45,705 nt of DNA from Rhodocyclaceae bacterium (GTDB lineage: Bacteria > Pseudomonadota > Gammaproteobacteria > Burkholderiales > Rhodocyclaceae): positions 1-45,705 of the forward strand of contig JAGTRP010000027.1 in the NCBI GenBank assembly GCA_018261935.1, written 5' to 3'. How positions within the stretch are numbered: the first letter of the stretch is position 1; each line of letters opens with the position of its first letter. This document shows, one piece after another, positions 6,706 to 16,596 of the stretch. Under the pieces are notes generated by a model, which was not told where the DNA came from, ran no database searches, and was given only the letters and a program-made list of their open reading frames with translations. Position numbers and translations under genes: made by a program.

Positions 6706-8630
6706 AGCGGGAGAATTTGATGCTGACCCACTGGCAGATCCAGCGCGACGCCGACGGCCTCGCCTGGCTCACCCTCGACAAGGCAGGGGCCGCCGCCAAC
6801 GCCCTTTCCGCCGAGGTGCTTTCCGAACTCGCCCAGGTCCTCGACGAGCTGGATGTCCGGCCGCCCAAGGGCCTCGTCATCCGCTCCGGGAAGGCGGCGG
6901 GCTTCATCGCCGGCGCCGACATCGAGGAATTCACCCGCCTCGACAGTCCCGAAAAGGGCCGCGAGCTGGTGGCCCGGGGCTGGAACCTGTTCAACCGCCT
7001 GGCGGCGGTGGGCTATCCGACCCTCGCCCTCATCCGCGGCCATTGCCTGGGTGGCGGCCTGGAGCTGGCCCTGGCCTGCCGCTACCGCATCGCGGTGGAC
7101 GAACCCGGCACTCGCCTCGGCCTGCCGGAAGTGATGCTCGGCATCTTCCCCGGCTGGGGGGGCATGAAGCGCCTGCCGGAAGTGATCGGTGCCCCGGCGG
7201 CCCTCGACCTCATGCTCACCGGCAAGACCGTGGATGCCCGCAAGGCCAGGTCCCTGGGCCTCGCCGACCTGTGCGCCGCCCCCCGGGTGATGGAAGCCTC
7301 CGCCCGGGGCCTGGTGCTCTCCGGCCAGGCGCCCCGCCGGGCGCAGGGCCTGCAGGCCGCCCTCGGCGCCTGGCCCCTGAAAGGCCTCGTCGCCGCCAAG
7401 GCGAGGAAACAGGTGGCGGCCAAGGCGCGGCCGGAGCACTACCCGGCACCCTACGCCATCATCGACCTCTGGACCCGCCACGGCGGCAATGCCCTGGCCG
7501 CCCCGGAAACCATCGACCGCATCATGGCCTCGCCCACCGCCAGGAACCTGGTGCGGGTCTTCTTCCTGCAGGAGCGTCTCAAGGGCTTCGGCAAGGAGTG
7601 CGATTTCAAGGCCCGCCGCGTCCATGTGATCGGGGCCGGGATCATGGGGGGCGACATCGCCGCCTGGTGCGCCCTCCGGGGCATGACCGTGACCCTCCAG
7701 GACCAGAGCCTGGAGCGCATCGCCCCGGCCCTGGAGCGGGCGAACAAGCTCTTCGGCCGCCGCATCAAGGACAGGCTCCAGGCCCGGTCCGCCTTCGACC
7801 GCCTGATTCCCGATCCGCAAGGGCAGGGGGCTGCCCATGCCGACGTGGTCATCGAGGCCATTTTCGAGGACGCGGCCGCCAAGCAGGCCCTGTTCCGCGC
7901 CCTCGAGCCCCGCCTCAAGCCGGGGGCGGTGCTGGCCACCAACACGTCCAGCCTCAAGCTCGAGGACCTGCGCACGGCGCTGGAAAGGCCGGAACGCCTG
8001 GTGGGCATCCACTTCTTCAATCCGGTGGCGATGATGCCCCTGGTGGAGGTGGTGGCCGCCGAGGGGGCCGATCCCCTCGCACTGGAGCAGGCCTGCGCCT
8101 TCGTGCGGAGCATCGACAAGCTGCCCCTGCCGGTGAAGAGCGCCCCCGGCTTCCTGGTCAATGCCGTGCTTGCCCCCTACCTGCTGGAAGCCATGCGCTG
8201 CGTGGACGAAGGGGTGGCGCCGGCGACGGTGGACGAGGCCATGCTCGCCTTCGGCATGCCCATGGGCCCCATCGAGCTGGCCGACACCGTGGGCTTGGAC
8301 ATCGCCCTGGCCGCCGGCAAACAGCTGGCGGGTGGGGCCGAGGCCCCCCGGTGCCTGGCGGAGCGGGTCGGGCGGGGGGATCTGGGGCGGAAGTCGGGCC
8401 AAGGCTTCTATGCCTGGGCGGCCGGCAAGCCGTCCAAGGCCGCCCCCGGCCCCGTGCCCGCCGGCCTGGCGGCGCGGCTGGTGCAGCCCCTCATCGACCG
8501 CGCCCAACAACTGGTGGCCGACCAGGTGGTCGCCGATGCCGACCTGGCCGATGCCGGGGTGATCTTCGGCACTGGTTTCGCCCCCTTCACGGGCGGGCCC
8601 CTCAACGACCGGAAACAGCAGCAGCGCTGA
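6702..8630 (+). CDS. fadJ: enoyl-CoA hydratase / 3-hydroxyacyl-CoA dehydrogenase, FadJ/FadB type
   Basis: This 642-aa bifunctional enzyme carries out hydration and NAD-dependent dehydrogenation in beta-oxidation. The N-terminal crotonase domain (about 12-190) has both catalytic Glu contexts, GGGLELALACRYRIA and LGLPEVMLGIFPGWGG, and the oxyanion-hole GADIEEF. The NAD-binding domain starts near residue 306 with VIGAGIMGGDIA and contains NTSSLKLEDL and HFFNPVAMMPLVEV. The C-terminal dehydrogenase domain ends with GFAPFTGGPL. It is shorter than E. coli FadB (729 aa) and FadJ (714 aa); the C-terminal half is the reduced part. ATG at 6702 overlaps the thiolase stop; an alternative ATG at 6720 is possible. 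The symbol fadJ reflects its partner FadI-type gene and is less certain than the function. Confidence 0.9.
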   Translation: MKRENLMLTHWQIQRDADGLAWLTLDKAGAAANALSAEVLSELAQVLDELDVRPPKGLVIRSGKAAGFIAGADIEEFTRLDSPEKGRELVARGWNLFNRLAAVGYPTLALIRGHCLGGGLELALACRYRIAVDEPGTRLGLPEVMLGIFPGWGGMKRLPEVIGAPAALDLMLTGKTVDARKARSLGLADLCAAPRVMEASARGLVLSGQAPRRAQGLQAALGAWPLKGLVAAKARKQVAAKARPEHYPAPYAIIDLWTRHGGNALAAPETIDRIMASPTARNLVRVFFLQERLKGFGKECDFKARRVHVIGAGIMGGDIAAWCALRGMTVTLQDQSLERIAPALERANKLFGRRIKDRLQARSAFDRLIPDPQGQGAAHADVVIEAIFEDAAAKQALFRALEPRLKPGAVLATNTSSLKLEDLRTALERPERLVGIHFFNPVAMMPLVEVVAAEGADPLALEQACAFVRSIDKLPLPVKSAPGFLVNAVLAPYLLEAMRCVDEGVAPATVDEAMLAFGMPMGPIELADTVGLDIALAAGKQLAGGAEAPRCLAERVGRGDLGRKSGQGFYAWAAGKPSKAAPGPVPAGLAARLVQPLIDRAQQLVADQVVADADLADAGVIFGTGFAPFTGGPLNDRKQQQR

Positions 8631-8671
8631 AGCCCTGAGGAGAAGGTATCGATTTTTTGTAGCCGCAACAT

Positions 8672-8685
8672 CATACGAACGTTTG
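8672..8685 (+). promoter_or_regulatory. candidate TetR operator upstream of fadL
   Basis: CATACGAACGTTTG is nearly the mirror of the CAAACGAACGTATG at 2279-2292 in the regulator's own promoter. Both share the ACGAACGT core, and the half sites CATACG and CGTTTG swap sides. It lies 72 bases before the fadL start, in the only sizeable gap between the fadEIJ genes and fadL. A further small inverted repeat (CGGAAGG/CCTTCCG, 8712-8728) lies between it and the gene. A link to the TetR protein is inference. Confidence 0.5.
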
Positions 8686-8757
8686 TGCCGTTTTCACCCG
8701 AGTAGCAACAACGGAAGGCTTCCTTCCGCAATCAATCTATAACCAGGAGACAACTCG

Positions 8758-10053
8758 ATGACAAAGGGAACGACGATGCGCCTGCTTCCGGCGCTGCTGG
8801 CGGTGGCGTTTTCCGGGGGGGCAAGCGCCTCCGGCTTTCAATTGCTGGAGCAGAACGCCAGCGGCATCGGCAATGCCTATGCCGGTTCGGCGGCGGTGGC
8901 GGAAAACGCCAGCACCATCTTCTTCAACCCGGCAGGGATGACCCAGCTCCAGGCCCGGGAATTTTCCGCCGGCCTGACGGCGATCAACACCAGCTACAAA
9001 TTCAAGGACGAAGGCTCCAGCGTCGGCGCCCTGGCCGGCAGAGGCAACGGGGGCGACGGCGGCGTCCTGGGCTTCCTGCCCAATGGCTACCTGTCCTGGG
9101 CCCTGAACAAGGATCTCTATCTCGGCATCGGCGTCGGGGCACCCTTCGGCCTCAAGACCGAGTACGACAATCCCTGGCTCGGCGCCGCCCAGTCCGTCAG
9201 CTTCGATATCAAGACCTACAACGTCAATCCCTCCATCGCCTATCGGGTGAACGAGCAGGTTTCCCTCGGGGCCGGCCTCAGCTGGCAGCGCCTGGAGGCC
9301 ACCTACAAGCGCCGGGTCGGCGTGGCGGGGATCGGTTTGATCCCCGCCACCGCCGTGGCGGCGACGGAATCGAAGCTCACCCTCGATGACGACTCCTGGG
9401 GCTGGAACGTCGGCGCCCTGTTCACCCTGTCCCCGGCCACCAAGGTCGGCCTCTCCTATCGCTCCCAGGTGGAATACGACCTGACCGGCAAGATCGATGT
9501 CTCCGGCCCCGTGGCCACCCTGAACGCGGCCGGGAGCAGCAACGCCAAGGCCAAGCTGACCCTGCCCGATACCGCCATCCTGAGCGCCACCCATGCCCTC
9601 ACCGATCGGGTGGAGCTGCTGGGGGACATCTCCTGGACCGGTTGGAGCAGCATTCCCAAGCTGGATGTGATCCGCACCTCGGGCGCCTCCAATGGCGCCC
9701 TTGCCCAGAGCCTGGATACCAATTTCCGCGACACCTGGCGGTTCGCCCTGGGGGCCAACTACAAGTACAACGATGCCTGGAAGCTGAAGTTCGGCATCGC
9801 CTACGACGAGGCGCCGGTGAAGGGGGCCGCAACCCGCCTGGTGTCCCTGCCGGACAACGACCGCACCTGGCTGTCGGTGGGGGCCCAGTGGAAGCCCGCC
9901 AAGGATTCCACCCTGGACTTCGGCTTCGCCTATCTCTTCGTCAAGGACGCCCGGATCGACAACAACCAGACCGCCCAGGGGCGGGGCCGGGTGACGGGCT
10001 CCTACGATGACAGCGCCTGGCTCCTCGGCGCCCAGTACTCCATGGCCTTCTGA
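8758..10053 (+). CDS. fadL: FadL-family outer-membrane long-chain fatty acid transporter
   Basis: This is a 431-aa outer-membrane beta-barrel of the FadL/OmpP1/TodX family, which imports long-chain fatty acids and other hydrophobic compounds. A signal peptide ends at about residue 24 (GGASA before SGFQLLEQ). The mature N-terminus shows the family hallmark, a hatch region (SGFQLLEQNASGIGNAYAG) followed by FFNPAGMTQL. The C-terminal strands alternate hydrophobic residues and end in QYSMAF, a typical terminal Phe barrel signature. The start ATG has AGGAGACAACTCG upstream; a second ATG at 8776 would still keep the signal peptide. It has its own upstream region with a candidate TetR operator and a terminator just after it, so it can be a separate transcript within the fad locus. 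Some TodX relatives carry aromatics, but its neighbours favour fatty acids. Confidence 0.92.
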   Translation: MTKGTTMRLLPALLAVAFSGGASASGFQLLEQNASGIGNAYAGSAAVAENASTIFFNPAGMTQLQAREFSAGLTAINTSYKFKDEGSSVGALAGRGNGGDGGVLGFLPNGYLSWALNKDLYLGIGVGAPFGLKTEYDNPWLGAAQSVSFDIKTYNVNPSIAYRVNEQVSLGAGLSWQRLEATYKRRVGVAGIGLIPATAVAATESKLTLDDDSWGWNVGALFTLSPATKVGLSYRSQVEYDLTGKIDVSGPVATLNAAGSSNAKAKLTLPDTAILSATHALTDRVELLGDISWTGWSSIPKLDVIRTSGASNGALAQSLDTNFRDTWRFALGANYKYNDAWKLKFGIAYDEAPVKGAATRLVSLPDNDRTWLSVGAQWKPAKDSTLDFGFAYLFVKDARIDNNQTAQGRGRVTGSYDDSAWLLGAQYSMAF

Positions 10054-10073
10054 GCCTTTCCCGCTTGTGCTTC

Positions 10074-10098
10074 GGCCCCGGCGCCGCCGGGGCCTTTT
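10074..10098 (+). terminator. rho-independent terminator after fadL
   Basis: GGCCCCGGC and GCCGGGGCC form a perfect 9-bp stem with a GCC loop, followed by TTTT, 20 bases after the fadL stop. It separates fadL from the second beta-oxidation operon. Confidence 0.8.
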
Positions 10099-10181
10099 CC
10101 GGATTTTCATTGTCAAAGACGACTTGATCGGCATATCCCCGGCAGGTCGCCCGTGGAACAACAACCCGAAAGGAGAATCCC

Positions 10182-12581
10182 TTGAACCACCTCATCGTCA
10201 GGAAAGCCGCGGTGCTGGGCGCCGGCGTCATGGGGGCGCAGATCGCCGCCCATCTCGCCAACGCCGGCGTGCCGGTCATGCTCTTCGATCTGCCCGCCAG
10301 GGAAGGGGACAAGAACGGCATCGTGAAGAAGGCCCTCGACGGGCTGAAGAAGCTGGAGCCGGCGCCCCTGGCGACCCGTGCCAAGCTGCAGTACATAGAT
10401 GCCGCCAACTATGACGAGCACCTGCATCTGCTCGCCGGGTGCGATCTCGTCATCGAGGCCATCGCCGAGCGCATGGACTGGAAGCACGACCTCTACGCCC
10501 GGATCGCTCCCCACCTGGCGGCCACCGCCATCGTCGCCTCCAACACCTCGGGCCTGTCCATCAACGCCCTGGCCAGTGGACTGCCGGCCGATGTCCAGCC
10601 CCGCTTCTGCGGCATCCACTTCTTCAACCCGCCGCGGTACATGCCCCTGGTGGAAATCATCGCCACCACCCGGACCGATGCCGCCATCCTGGACCGCCTG
10701 GAAACCTGGCTCGTCTCCCGGCTGGGGAAGGGCGTGGTCCGGGCCCTGGATACCCCCAACTTCGTGGCCAACCGGGTCGGGGTCTTCTCCATGCTGGCGG
10801 CGATGCACCATACGGCGGCCTTCGGCCTCGGTTTCGACGAGGTGGATGCCCTCACCGGCCCCCGCATCGGCCGCCCCAAGAGCGCCACCTACCGCACCGC
10901 CGACGTGGTGGGCCTCGACACCCTGGCCCATGTGGTCAGGACCATGGAGGACACCCTGGCGGACGACCCCTGGCATCGCCACTTCGGGGTCCCGGCCTGG
11001 CTCCGGGTCCTGATCGAGAAGGGCGCCCTGGGCCAGAAGACCCGGGCCGGCATCTTCAGGAAGCAGGGCAAGGAAATCCAGGTCCTGGACCTGGAAAGGC
11101 AGGACTACCGTACCGCCGCCGGCGACATCGCCGACGAGGTGGCCGCCATCCTCAAGGTCAAGAGCCCGGCGGAGCGCTTCGCCCTCCTGCGGGCTTCCGC
11201 CCATCCCCAGGCCCAATTCCTTTGGGCCATCTTCCGGGATGTCTTCCACTACTGCGCCGTCCAGCTGGAGCACATTGCCGACAACGCCCGGGATGTGGAT
11301 TTCGCCATGCGCTGGGGCTTCGGCTGGGCCCAGGGGCCCTTCGAAACCTGGCAGGCGGCCGGCTGGCAGGACATCGCCCAGGCCATCGCCGCCGACATCG
11401 CCGCCGGCAAGGCCATGAGCGCCGCACCGCTCCCCGCCTGGGTCCTGGAGCCGGGGCGTACCGGCGTCCATACCCCCGAAGGCTCCTGGTCGGCCCGGAA
11501 GAACGCCTGCGTGGCCCGTTCCTGCCTGCCGGTCTATCAGCGCCAGCTCTTCCCGGAGCGCGTCCTGGGCGAGGGGGGCGCCACCCCGGAAAAATCGGGG
11601 GAAACCCTGTTCGAGAACGACGGCGTGCGCCTGTGGAGGCTGCCGGCGGTGGATGAGCGCATCGGCATTCTTTCCTTCAAGTCCAAGATGCACACCATCG
11701 GCGACGAGGTCCTGGACGGCGTCATCGCCGCCGTTGGCCGGGCCGAGGCGGAACTGGACGGGATGGTGCTCTGGCACGAGGCGCCCTTCGCCGTCGGGGC
11801 CAACCTGCAGCAGGTGGCCGATGCCTGCGCCGCCGGCGATTTCGACCTCCTGGAACGGACCGTGGAGAAATTCCAGCGCGCTTCCCAGGCCCTCAAATAT
11901 GCCCAGGTCCCGGTGGTGGCCGCCGTGCAGGGCATGGCCCTGGGGGGCGGCTGCGAGTTCGTCATGCACGCCGCCCGGCGGGTCCTGGCCCTGGAAAGCT
12001 ACGTCGGCCTGGTGGAAGCCGGGGTCGGCCTCATTCCGGCCGGCGGCGGCTGCAAGGAATTCGCCATCCGGGCGGCGGAGTGGTCCAACCGCTCGGCCAC
12101 CCCGGGGGAGGTGCTGAACTTCCTGCAGCCGGTGTTCCAGACCATCGCCATGGCCAAGGTCGCCAAGAGCGCCCAGGAGGCGGTGGAGTACGGCTTCGCC
12201 CGGGACACCGACCCCATCCTTTTCAACGCCAACGAGCTCCTCCACGTCGCCCTCCGGGAGGCCCGGGCCCTGGCGGAGGCCGGCTATGCGCCGCCCCTGC
12301 AGGCCCGGGGCATCCCGGTGGCCGGGCGCACCGGCATCGCCACCTTCGAGATGATGCTGGTGAACATGAAGGAGGGCGGCATGATCTCCGCCCACGACTA
12401 CAAGGTCGCCAAGGCCGCCGCCATTGCCCTCTGCGGCGGCGAGGTGGAGGCCGGCTGCCTGGTGGATGAGGAATGGCTCCTCACCGTGGAGCGCCGGTGC
12501 TTCATGGAGCTCTTGAAAACCCCCGAAACCCAGGCCCGGATCGAGCACATGCTGAATACCGGCAAGCCTCTCCGCAACTAA
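10182..12581 (+). CDS. 3-hydroxyacyl-CoA dehydrogenase / enoyl-CoA hydratase with reversed domain order (FadN type)
   Basis: This 799-aa multifunctional beta-oxidation enzyme has the dehydrogenase part first and the hydratase last, the opposite of FadB/FadJ and like Bacillus FadN. The NAD-binding fold is at residues 8-190 (AAVLGAGVMGAQIAAHLANA, SNTSGLSINALA, HFFNPPRYMPLVEII). Two dehydrogenase C-domains follow to about 400. A crotonase domain occupies about 490-700 with GMALGGGCEF and VEAGVGLIPAGGG supplying the Glu-containing loops. The start is TTG at 10182 after AAAGGAGAATCCC; no in-frame ATG exists close by. With the following thiolase gene (19 bases away) it makes a second hydratase/dehydrogenase-thiolase pair in the same locus, presumably for a different chain length or substrate class. 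Confidence 0.9.
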   Translation: MNHLIVRKAAVLGAGVMGAQIAAHLANAGVPVMLFDLPAREGDKNGIVKKALDGLKKLEPAPLATRAKLQYIDAANYDEHLHLLAGCDLVIEAIAERMDWKHDLYARIAPHLAATAIVASNTSGLSINALASGLPADVQPRFCGIHFFNPPRYMPLVEIIATTRTDAAILDRLETWLVSRLGKGVVRALDTPNFVANRVGVFSMLAAMHHTAAFGLGFDEVDALTGPRIGRPKSATYRTADVVGLDTLAHVVRTMEDTLADDPWHRHFGVPAWLRVLIEKGALGQKTRAGIFRKQGKEIQVLDLERQDYRTAAGDIADEVAAILKVKSPAERFALLRASAHPQAQFLWAIFRDVFHYCAVQLEHIADNARDVDFAMRWGFGWAQGPFETWQAAGWQDIAQAIAADIAAGKAMSAAPLPAWVLEPGRTGVHTPEGSWSARKNACVARSCLPVYQRQLFPERVLGEGGATPEKSGETLFENDGVRLWRLPAVDERIGILSFKSKMHTIGDEVLDGVIAAVGRAEAELDGMVLWHEAPFAVGANLQQVADACAAGDFDLLERTVEKFQRASQALKYAQVPVVAAVQGMALGGGCEFVMHAARRVLALESYVGLVEAGVGLIPAGGGCKEFAIRAAEWSNRSATPGEVLNFLQPVFQTIAMAKVAKSAQEAVEYGFARDTDPILFNANELLHVALREARALAEAGYAPPLQARGIPVAGRTGIATFEMMLVNMKEGGMISAHDYKVAKAAAIALCGGEVEAGCLVDEEWLLTVERRCFMELLKTPETQARIEHMLNTGKPLRN

Positions 12582-12600
12582 GGCCCCAGGAGACAAGACC

Positions 12601-13800
12601 ATGAGCAGACAGATTCAGGATGCCTACATCGTCGCCGCCACCCGCCTGCCGGTGGCCAAGCGCAAGGGCATGTACCGTAACGTGCGGCCGGACGACATGC
12701 TGGCCCACGCCATCCAATCCGTGGTGGCCCAGGTGCCGGGGATCGACCCGGCCCGCATCGGCGACGTCATCGTCGGCTGCGCCATGCCGGAAGCCGAGCA
12801 GGGCATGAACGTGGCCCGCATCGGCCTCTTGCTGGCGGGCCTGCCCGACACCGTGCCGGGGATCACCATCAACCGCTTCTGCTCCTCCGGGGTGCAGGCG
12901 GTGGCGGACGCCGCCAGCCGCATCCGTCTCGGCGAGGCGGACGTCATGATCGCCGCCGGCACCGAGTCGATGACCGTCATGCCCCAGATGATGGGCAACA
13001 AGGTGGCCATGAACCCGGCTATTTTCGACAAGGACGAGAACCTGGGCATCGCCTTCGGCATGGGCCTCACTGCCGAGAAGGTGGCGAACCAGTGGAAGAT
13101 CGGCCGGGAGGAGCAGGACGCCTTCGCCGTCGCCTCCCACCGCAAGGCCTGCGCCGCCATCGCCGCCGGCCACTTCCGGGCCGAGATCAGCCCCTACCGG
13201 GTGCGTGAGCACCTGCCGGACCTCGACAGCGGGGCGGTGCGCATCGCCGAACGGCTGTGCGAAAACGACGAGGGGCCGCGCCCCGACTCCAGCCTGGAGA
13301 GCCTCGCCCGGCTGAAGCCCGTCTTCCACGCCCGGGGCTCGGTGACGGCGGGCAATTCCTCCCAGATGTCCGACGGGGCGGGGGCCGTCATGCTGGTGTC
13401 CGAACGGGTGCTGAAGGAGCACAACCTCACGCCCCTGGCCCGCTTCGCCGGCTACGCGGTGGCCGGCGTGCCGCCGGAAATCATGGGCATCGGCCCCATT
13501 GCCGCCATCCCCAAGGCGCTGCAGCAGGCGGGCATCCGGCAGGAGGACCTGGACTGGATCGAACTCAACGAGGCCTTCGCCGCCCAGTCCCTGGCGGTGA
13601 TCCGGGAACTGGGCCTCGACCCGGCCAAGGTGAACCCCCTGGGCGGCGCCATCGCCCTTGGCCATCCCCTCGGGGCCACCGGCGCCATCCGCACGGCCAC
13701 GGTGGTCCACGGCCTGGGGCGCACCGGCGGGCGCTACGGCATGGTGACCATGTGCATCGGCACCGGCATGGGCGCCGCCGGCATCTTCGAAAGGGTGTAG
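12601..13800 (+). CDS. fadA: acetyl-CoA C-acyltransferase (3-ketoacyl-CoA thiolase)
   Basis: This 399-residue thiolase II-type enzyme has the usual family length. The acyl-binding Cys94 is in [15 protein letters not shown]. The Asn/His motifs are [10 protein letters not shown] and [15 protein letters not shown], and the second Cys is in CIGTGMGAA. It catalyses thiolytic cleavage of 3-ketoacyl-CoA. The ATG follows CCAGGAGACAAGACC. It lies directly after the FadN-type multifunctional gene, and the pair corresponds to the alpha/beta trifunctional arrangement. It is a clearly different sequence from the FadI-type thiolase at 5419, so this is not a recent duplication. Confidence 0.92.
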   Translation: MSRQIQDAYIVAATRLPVAKRKGMYRNVRPDDMLAHAIQSVVAQVPGIDPARIGDVIVGCAMPEAEQGMNVARIGLLLAGLPDTVPGITINRFCSSGVQAVADAASRIRLGEADVMIAAGTESMTVMPQMMGNKVAMNPAIFDKDENLGIAFGMGLTAEKVANQWKIGREEQDAFAVASHRKACAAIAAGHFRAEISPYRVREHLPDLDSGAVRIAERLCENDEGPRPDSSLESLARLKPVFHARGSVTAGNSSQMSDGAGAVMLVSERVLKEHNLTPLARFAGYAVAGVPPEIMGIGPIAAIPKALQQAGIRQEDLDWIELNEAFAAQSLAVIRELGLDPAKVNPLGGAIALGHPLGATGAIRTATVVHGLGRTGGRYGMVTMCIGTGMGAAGIFERV

Positions 13801-13804
13801 GACG

Positions 13805-14317
13805 GTGAAACCGGCCTGGCTGGCGAAGCTGCCGCCGAAGTGGCGGGCGCGGATGGTGAAGATGGGGTTCAACTTCCATCCCGCCTTCCGCGGAACCGGG
13901 GGGAGGGTGGTCTACGTGGCCCCCGACCTCTCCCATATCCGCATCCGCCTGCCCCTCACCTGGCGAACGAAGAACATCGTCGGCTCCATCTACGGCGGTT
14001 CCCTCTTCGCCGTCACCGACGGGGCCCACCCGATGATGATCATGGCCGCCCTGGGGAGGGACGTGATCGTCTGGGACAAGGCCGCCAGCATCCGCTACCG
14101 GAAGCCGGGTTTCTCCACCCTCTATGCCGATTTTGTACTCCCCGGGGAGGAGGTGGCGGCCATCCGGGCCGCCCTTGCCGAGCGTGGGGAAATCGACCGC
14201 ACCTACGTCGTCGAACTCAAGGACAGGCACGGCGTCATCCACAGTGTCGTGGAGCGCACCGTGTACATCGCCGACAAGCGCTTCTATCAACAAAAAACGG
14301 CCCAAGGAGACAAATGA
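13805..14317 (+). CDS. DUF4442 hotdog-fold protein, probable acyl-CoA thioesterase
   Basis: The 170-aa product matches the DUF4442 family, a hotdog-fold group related to acyl-CoA thioesterases. Typical features are the short amphipathic N-terminus ([16 protein letters not shown]), the strand [20 protein letters not shown] and the central helix region [19 protein letters not shown]. The start is GTG at 13805, four bases after the fadA stop. Its stop overlaps the next gene by ATGA. Hydrolysis of acyl-CoA intermediates, to release CoA or stalled products, is a reasonable role in a beta-oxidation operon but is inferred from fold and context. No signal peptide is visible, so it should be cytoplasmic. 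Confidence 0.8.
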   Translation: MKPAWLAKLPPKWRARMVKMGFNFHPAFRGTGGRVVYVAPDLSHIRIRLPLTWRTKNIVGSIYGGSLFAVTDGAHPMMIMAALGRDVIVWDKAASIRYRKPGFSTLYADFVLPGEEVAAIRAALAERGEIDRTYVVELKDRHGVIHSVVERTVYIADKRFYQQKTAQGDK

Positions 14318-14889
14318 TCACTTCCCATACCGTCCGGGTCGCCACCCTGCTGGCGTCCCTCATGGCCATCCCCGGTCTCCATGCCGCCGAGGTGGCCGGG
14401 GTCCCCGTCGAGGAGCGCCTCAAGGTAGGCGGCGACGAACTGGTGCTCAACGGCGCCGGCCTGCGGAGCAGGCTCTTCGTCAAGGTCTACGTGGGCGCCC
14501 TGCACGTCGCCCAGAGGTCGCCGGTGCCGGCATCCATCATCGATTCCGCCGCGCCCCGGCGCATGACGATGCGCTTGTTGCGGGACATCGATGCCGATAC
14601 GCTGTACGGAGCCCTGCGGGACGGTCTCCGGGACAACTGCAGCGCGGCCGAGCTGGCCGACCTCCAGCCCCAGGTGGACCAGTTCGCCGGCATCATGCGC
14701 CGCATCGGCAACGCCCGGAGCGGCGACACCATGGCCCTGGATTTCAATGCCGAGGGGGTCGCCGTCAGCTTCAACGGCGAGCCCCGCGGCAAGGTGGCCG
14801 GCAGGCCCTTCGCCCGGGCCCTGCTGCAGGTCTGGCTCGGCGACAAGCCGGTGGACGCCTCGCTGAAGAAGGCGCTGCTGGGCAGCTGA
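14314..14889 (+). CDS. exported chalcone-isomerase-like protein
   Basis: The product is 191 aa with a signal peptide cleaved near residue 25 ([10 protein letters not shown] before AEVAGV). The mature part matches the bacterial chalcone isomerase-like family: [17 protein letters not shown], then [17 protein letters not shown], then the late [19 protein letters not shown]. Plant members of this fold include fatty-acid-binding proteins as well as chalcone isomerases. A periplasmic lipid or fatty-acid-binding role is therefore attractive next to fadL and fadD, though unproven. The ATG is coupled to the thioesterase stop (ATGA). Catalytic isomerase activity should not be assumed. Confidence 0.82.
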   Translation: MITSHTVRVATLLASLMAIPGLHAAEVAGVPVEERLKVGGDELVLNGAGLRSRLFVKVYVGALHVAQRSPVPASIIDSAAPRRMTMRLLRDIDADTLYGALRDGLRDNCSAAELADLQPQVDQFAGIMRRIGNARSGDTMALDFNAEGVAVSFNGEPRGKVAGRPFARALLQVWLGDKPVDASLKKALLGS

Positions 14890-14909
14890 ACAACACGGAG
14901 GAGACAACC

Positions 14910-16571
14910 ATGGACAAGATCTGGCTGCACAGTTATCCCGCCGGGGTGCCGGCGGAAATCGGCATGGACCACTACCCGTCCCTGGTGGTGCTGTTCGAGG
15001 AGGCTTGCCGCAAGTATGCGGACCAGGTGGCCTACATCAGCATGGGCGCTCGGATGACCTACCGGGAGCTCGACGCCCGTTCCCGGGAATTCGCCGGCTG
15101 GCTCCAGTCCCGGGGCCTCGGCAAGGGGGCCCGGGTGGCCCTCATGATGCCCAACCTGCTGCAGTATCCGGTGGCCGTCTTCGGCATCCTGCGGGCCGGC
15201 TGCATCGTGGTCAATTGCAACCCGCTCTATACCGCCCGGGAGCTGGCGCACCAACTCAAGGATTCCGGCGCCGAGGCCATCGTCGTGGTGGAGAATTTCG
15301 CCGGCACCCTGCAGCAGGCCCTGGGCGGCACGGCGGTGCGGCAGGTGGTGGTCACCCCCCTGGGGGAGATGCTGGGCCCGGTGAAGGGCTCCCTGGTCAA
15401 TTTCGCCGTCCGCCACGTGAAAAAGCTGGTGCCCGCCTGGTCCCTGCCCGGCGCGATCAGCTTCTCCGCCGCCCTGGCCGCCGGCCGCCGGCACGGCATG
15501 CAGGCGGTGAGCCTCAACCATGAGGACGTCGCCTTCCTGCAATACACCGGCGGCACCACCGGCATCTCCAAGGGGGCCATGCTCAGCCACGGCAACCTCA
15601 TCGCCAACGTCATGCAGGCCCATGCCTGGGTAGGGGCCGCCCTGGAAGAGGGCAGGGAGCTGGTGGTCACCGCCCTGCCGCTCTACCACATCTTCGCCCT
15701 CACGGCGAACTGCCTGCTCTTCCTGATGATCGGCGCCCGCAACCTGCTCATCGCCAATCCCCGGGACATTGCCGGCTTCGTCAAGGAATTGTCCCGCCAT
15801 CCCTGGAGCGTCATCACCGGGGTGAATACCCTGTTCAACGCCCTCCTCAACCATCCGGGCTTCCCGGGCCTCGACTTCTCCCGGCTGAAATTCACCCTGG
15901 GGGGCGGCATGGCGGTGCAGGGGCCGGTGGCGGAGCGCTGGGCGGCGGTCACCGGCAAGCCCATCCTGCAGGCCTACGGCCTCACCGAGACTTCCCCGGC
16001 CGCCACCATCAATCCCCTCGACGCCAAGGAGTTCAACGGCTCCATCGGCCTGCCCATTCCCTCCACCGAAGTCTCCATCCGGGACGACGTGGGCTCCGAG
16101 GTGCCCCGGGGCCAGGTGGGGGAAATCTGCATCCGCGGTCCCCAGGTCATGAAGGGCTACTGGCAGCGGCCGGCGGAGACCGAGAACGTCCTCTACCCGG
16201 ACGGCTTCCTGCGCACCGGCGACATGGGCTACGTGGACCGGGACGGCTTCGTCTTCCTGGTGGACCGGAAGAAGGACATGATCCTGGTCTCCGGTTTCAA
16301 CGTCTATCCCAACGAGGTGGAGGAGGCGGTGGCCATGCATCCCGGCGTGCAGGACGTGGCGGCCATCGGCATCGCCGACGAGCACTCCGGTGAGGCGGTG
16401 AAGATTTTCGTGGTCCGCAAGGACCCCGGATTGACGGCGGAAATGCTCATCGAACACTGCCGCCGCCAGCTCACCGGCTACAAGATTCCCAAGCAGGTGG
16501 AATTCCGCGACGACCTGCCACGCACCAATGTCGGCAAGATCCTGAGGCGTGCCCTCAAGGAAGCCGCCTGA
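14910..16571 (+). CDS. fadD: long-chain fatty acid--CoA ligase
   Basis: This 553-residue adenylate-forming enzyme activates fatty acids to acyl-CoA with ATP. The P-loop-like motif [12 protein letters not shown] is at about 211-222. The A5 motif is [11 protein letters not shown] and the A7/A8 region contains [20 protein letters not shown]. The C-terminal lysine motif is [11 protein letters not shown]. The N-terminus ([25 protein letters not shown]) is typical of proteobacterial FadD. The ATG follows ACGGAGGAGACAACC. In the operon it sits between the chalcone-isomerase-like gene and the flavoprotein gene and would supply substrates for all the beta-oxidation enzymes here. Confidence 0.93.
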   Translation: MDKIWLHSYPAGVPAEIGMDHYPSLVVLFEEACRKYADQVAYISMGARMTYRELDARSREFAGWLQSRGLGKGARVALMMPNLLQYPVAVFGILRAGCIVVNCNPLYTARELAHQLKDSGAEAIVVVENFAGTLQQALGGTAVRQVVVTPLGEMLGPVKGSLVNFAVRHVKKLVPAWSLPGAISFSAALAAGRRHGMQAVSLNHEDVAFLQYTGGTTGISKGAMLSHGNLIANVMQAHAWVGAALEEGRELVVTALPLYHIFALTANCLLFLMIGARNLLIANPRDIAGFVKELSRHPWSVITGVNTLFNALLNHPGFPGLDFSRLKFTLGGGMAVQGPVAERWAAVTGKPILQAYGLTETSPAATINPLDAKEFNGSIGLPIPSTEVSIRDDVGSEVPRGQVGEICIRGPQVMKGYWQRPAETENVLYPDGFLRTGDMGYVDRDGFVFLVDRKKDMILVSGFNVYPNEVEEAVAMHPGVQDVAAIGIADEHSGEAVKIFVVRKDPGLTAEMLIEHCRRQLTGYKIPKQVEFRDDLPRTNVGKILRRALKEAA

Positions 16572-16596
16572 TCCCCACAAAATCCCAGGAGAAACC

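Noticed and set aside
6186-8510. Long minus-strand open frame of 774 codons
   Set aside because: It is antisense to fadI and fadJ, whose catalytic motifs are intact. High third-position GC opens such frames by chance.
16549-16596. Upstream start for the nitronate monooxygenase-like gene
   Set aside because: It would overlap fadD and add residues not typical of the family; the ATG at 16597 has a proper ribosome site.
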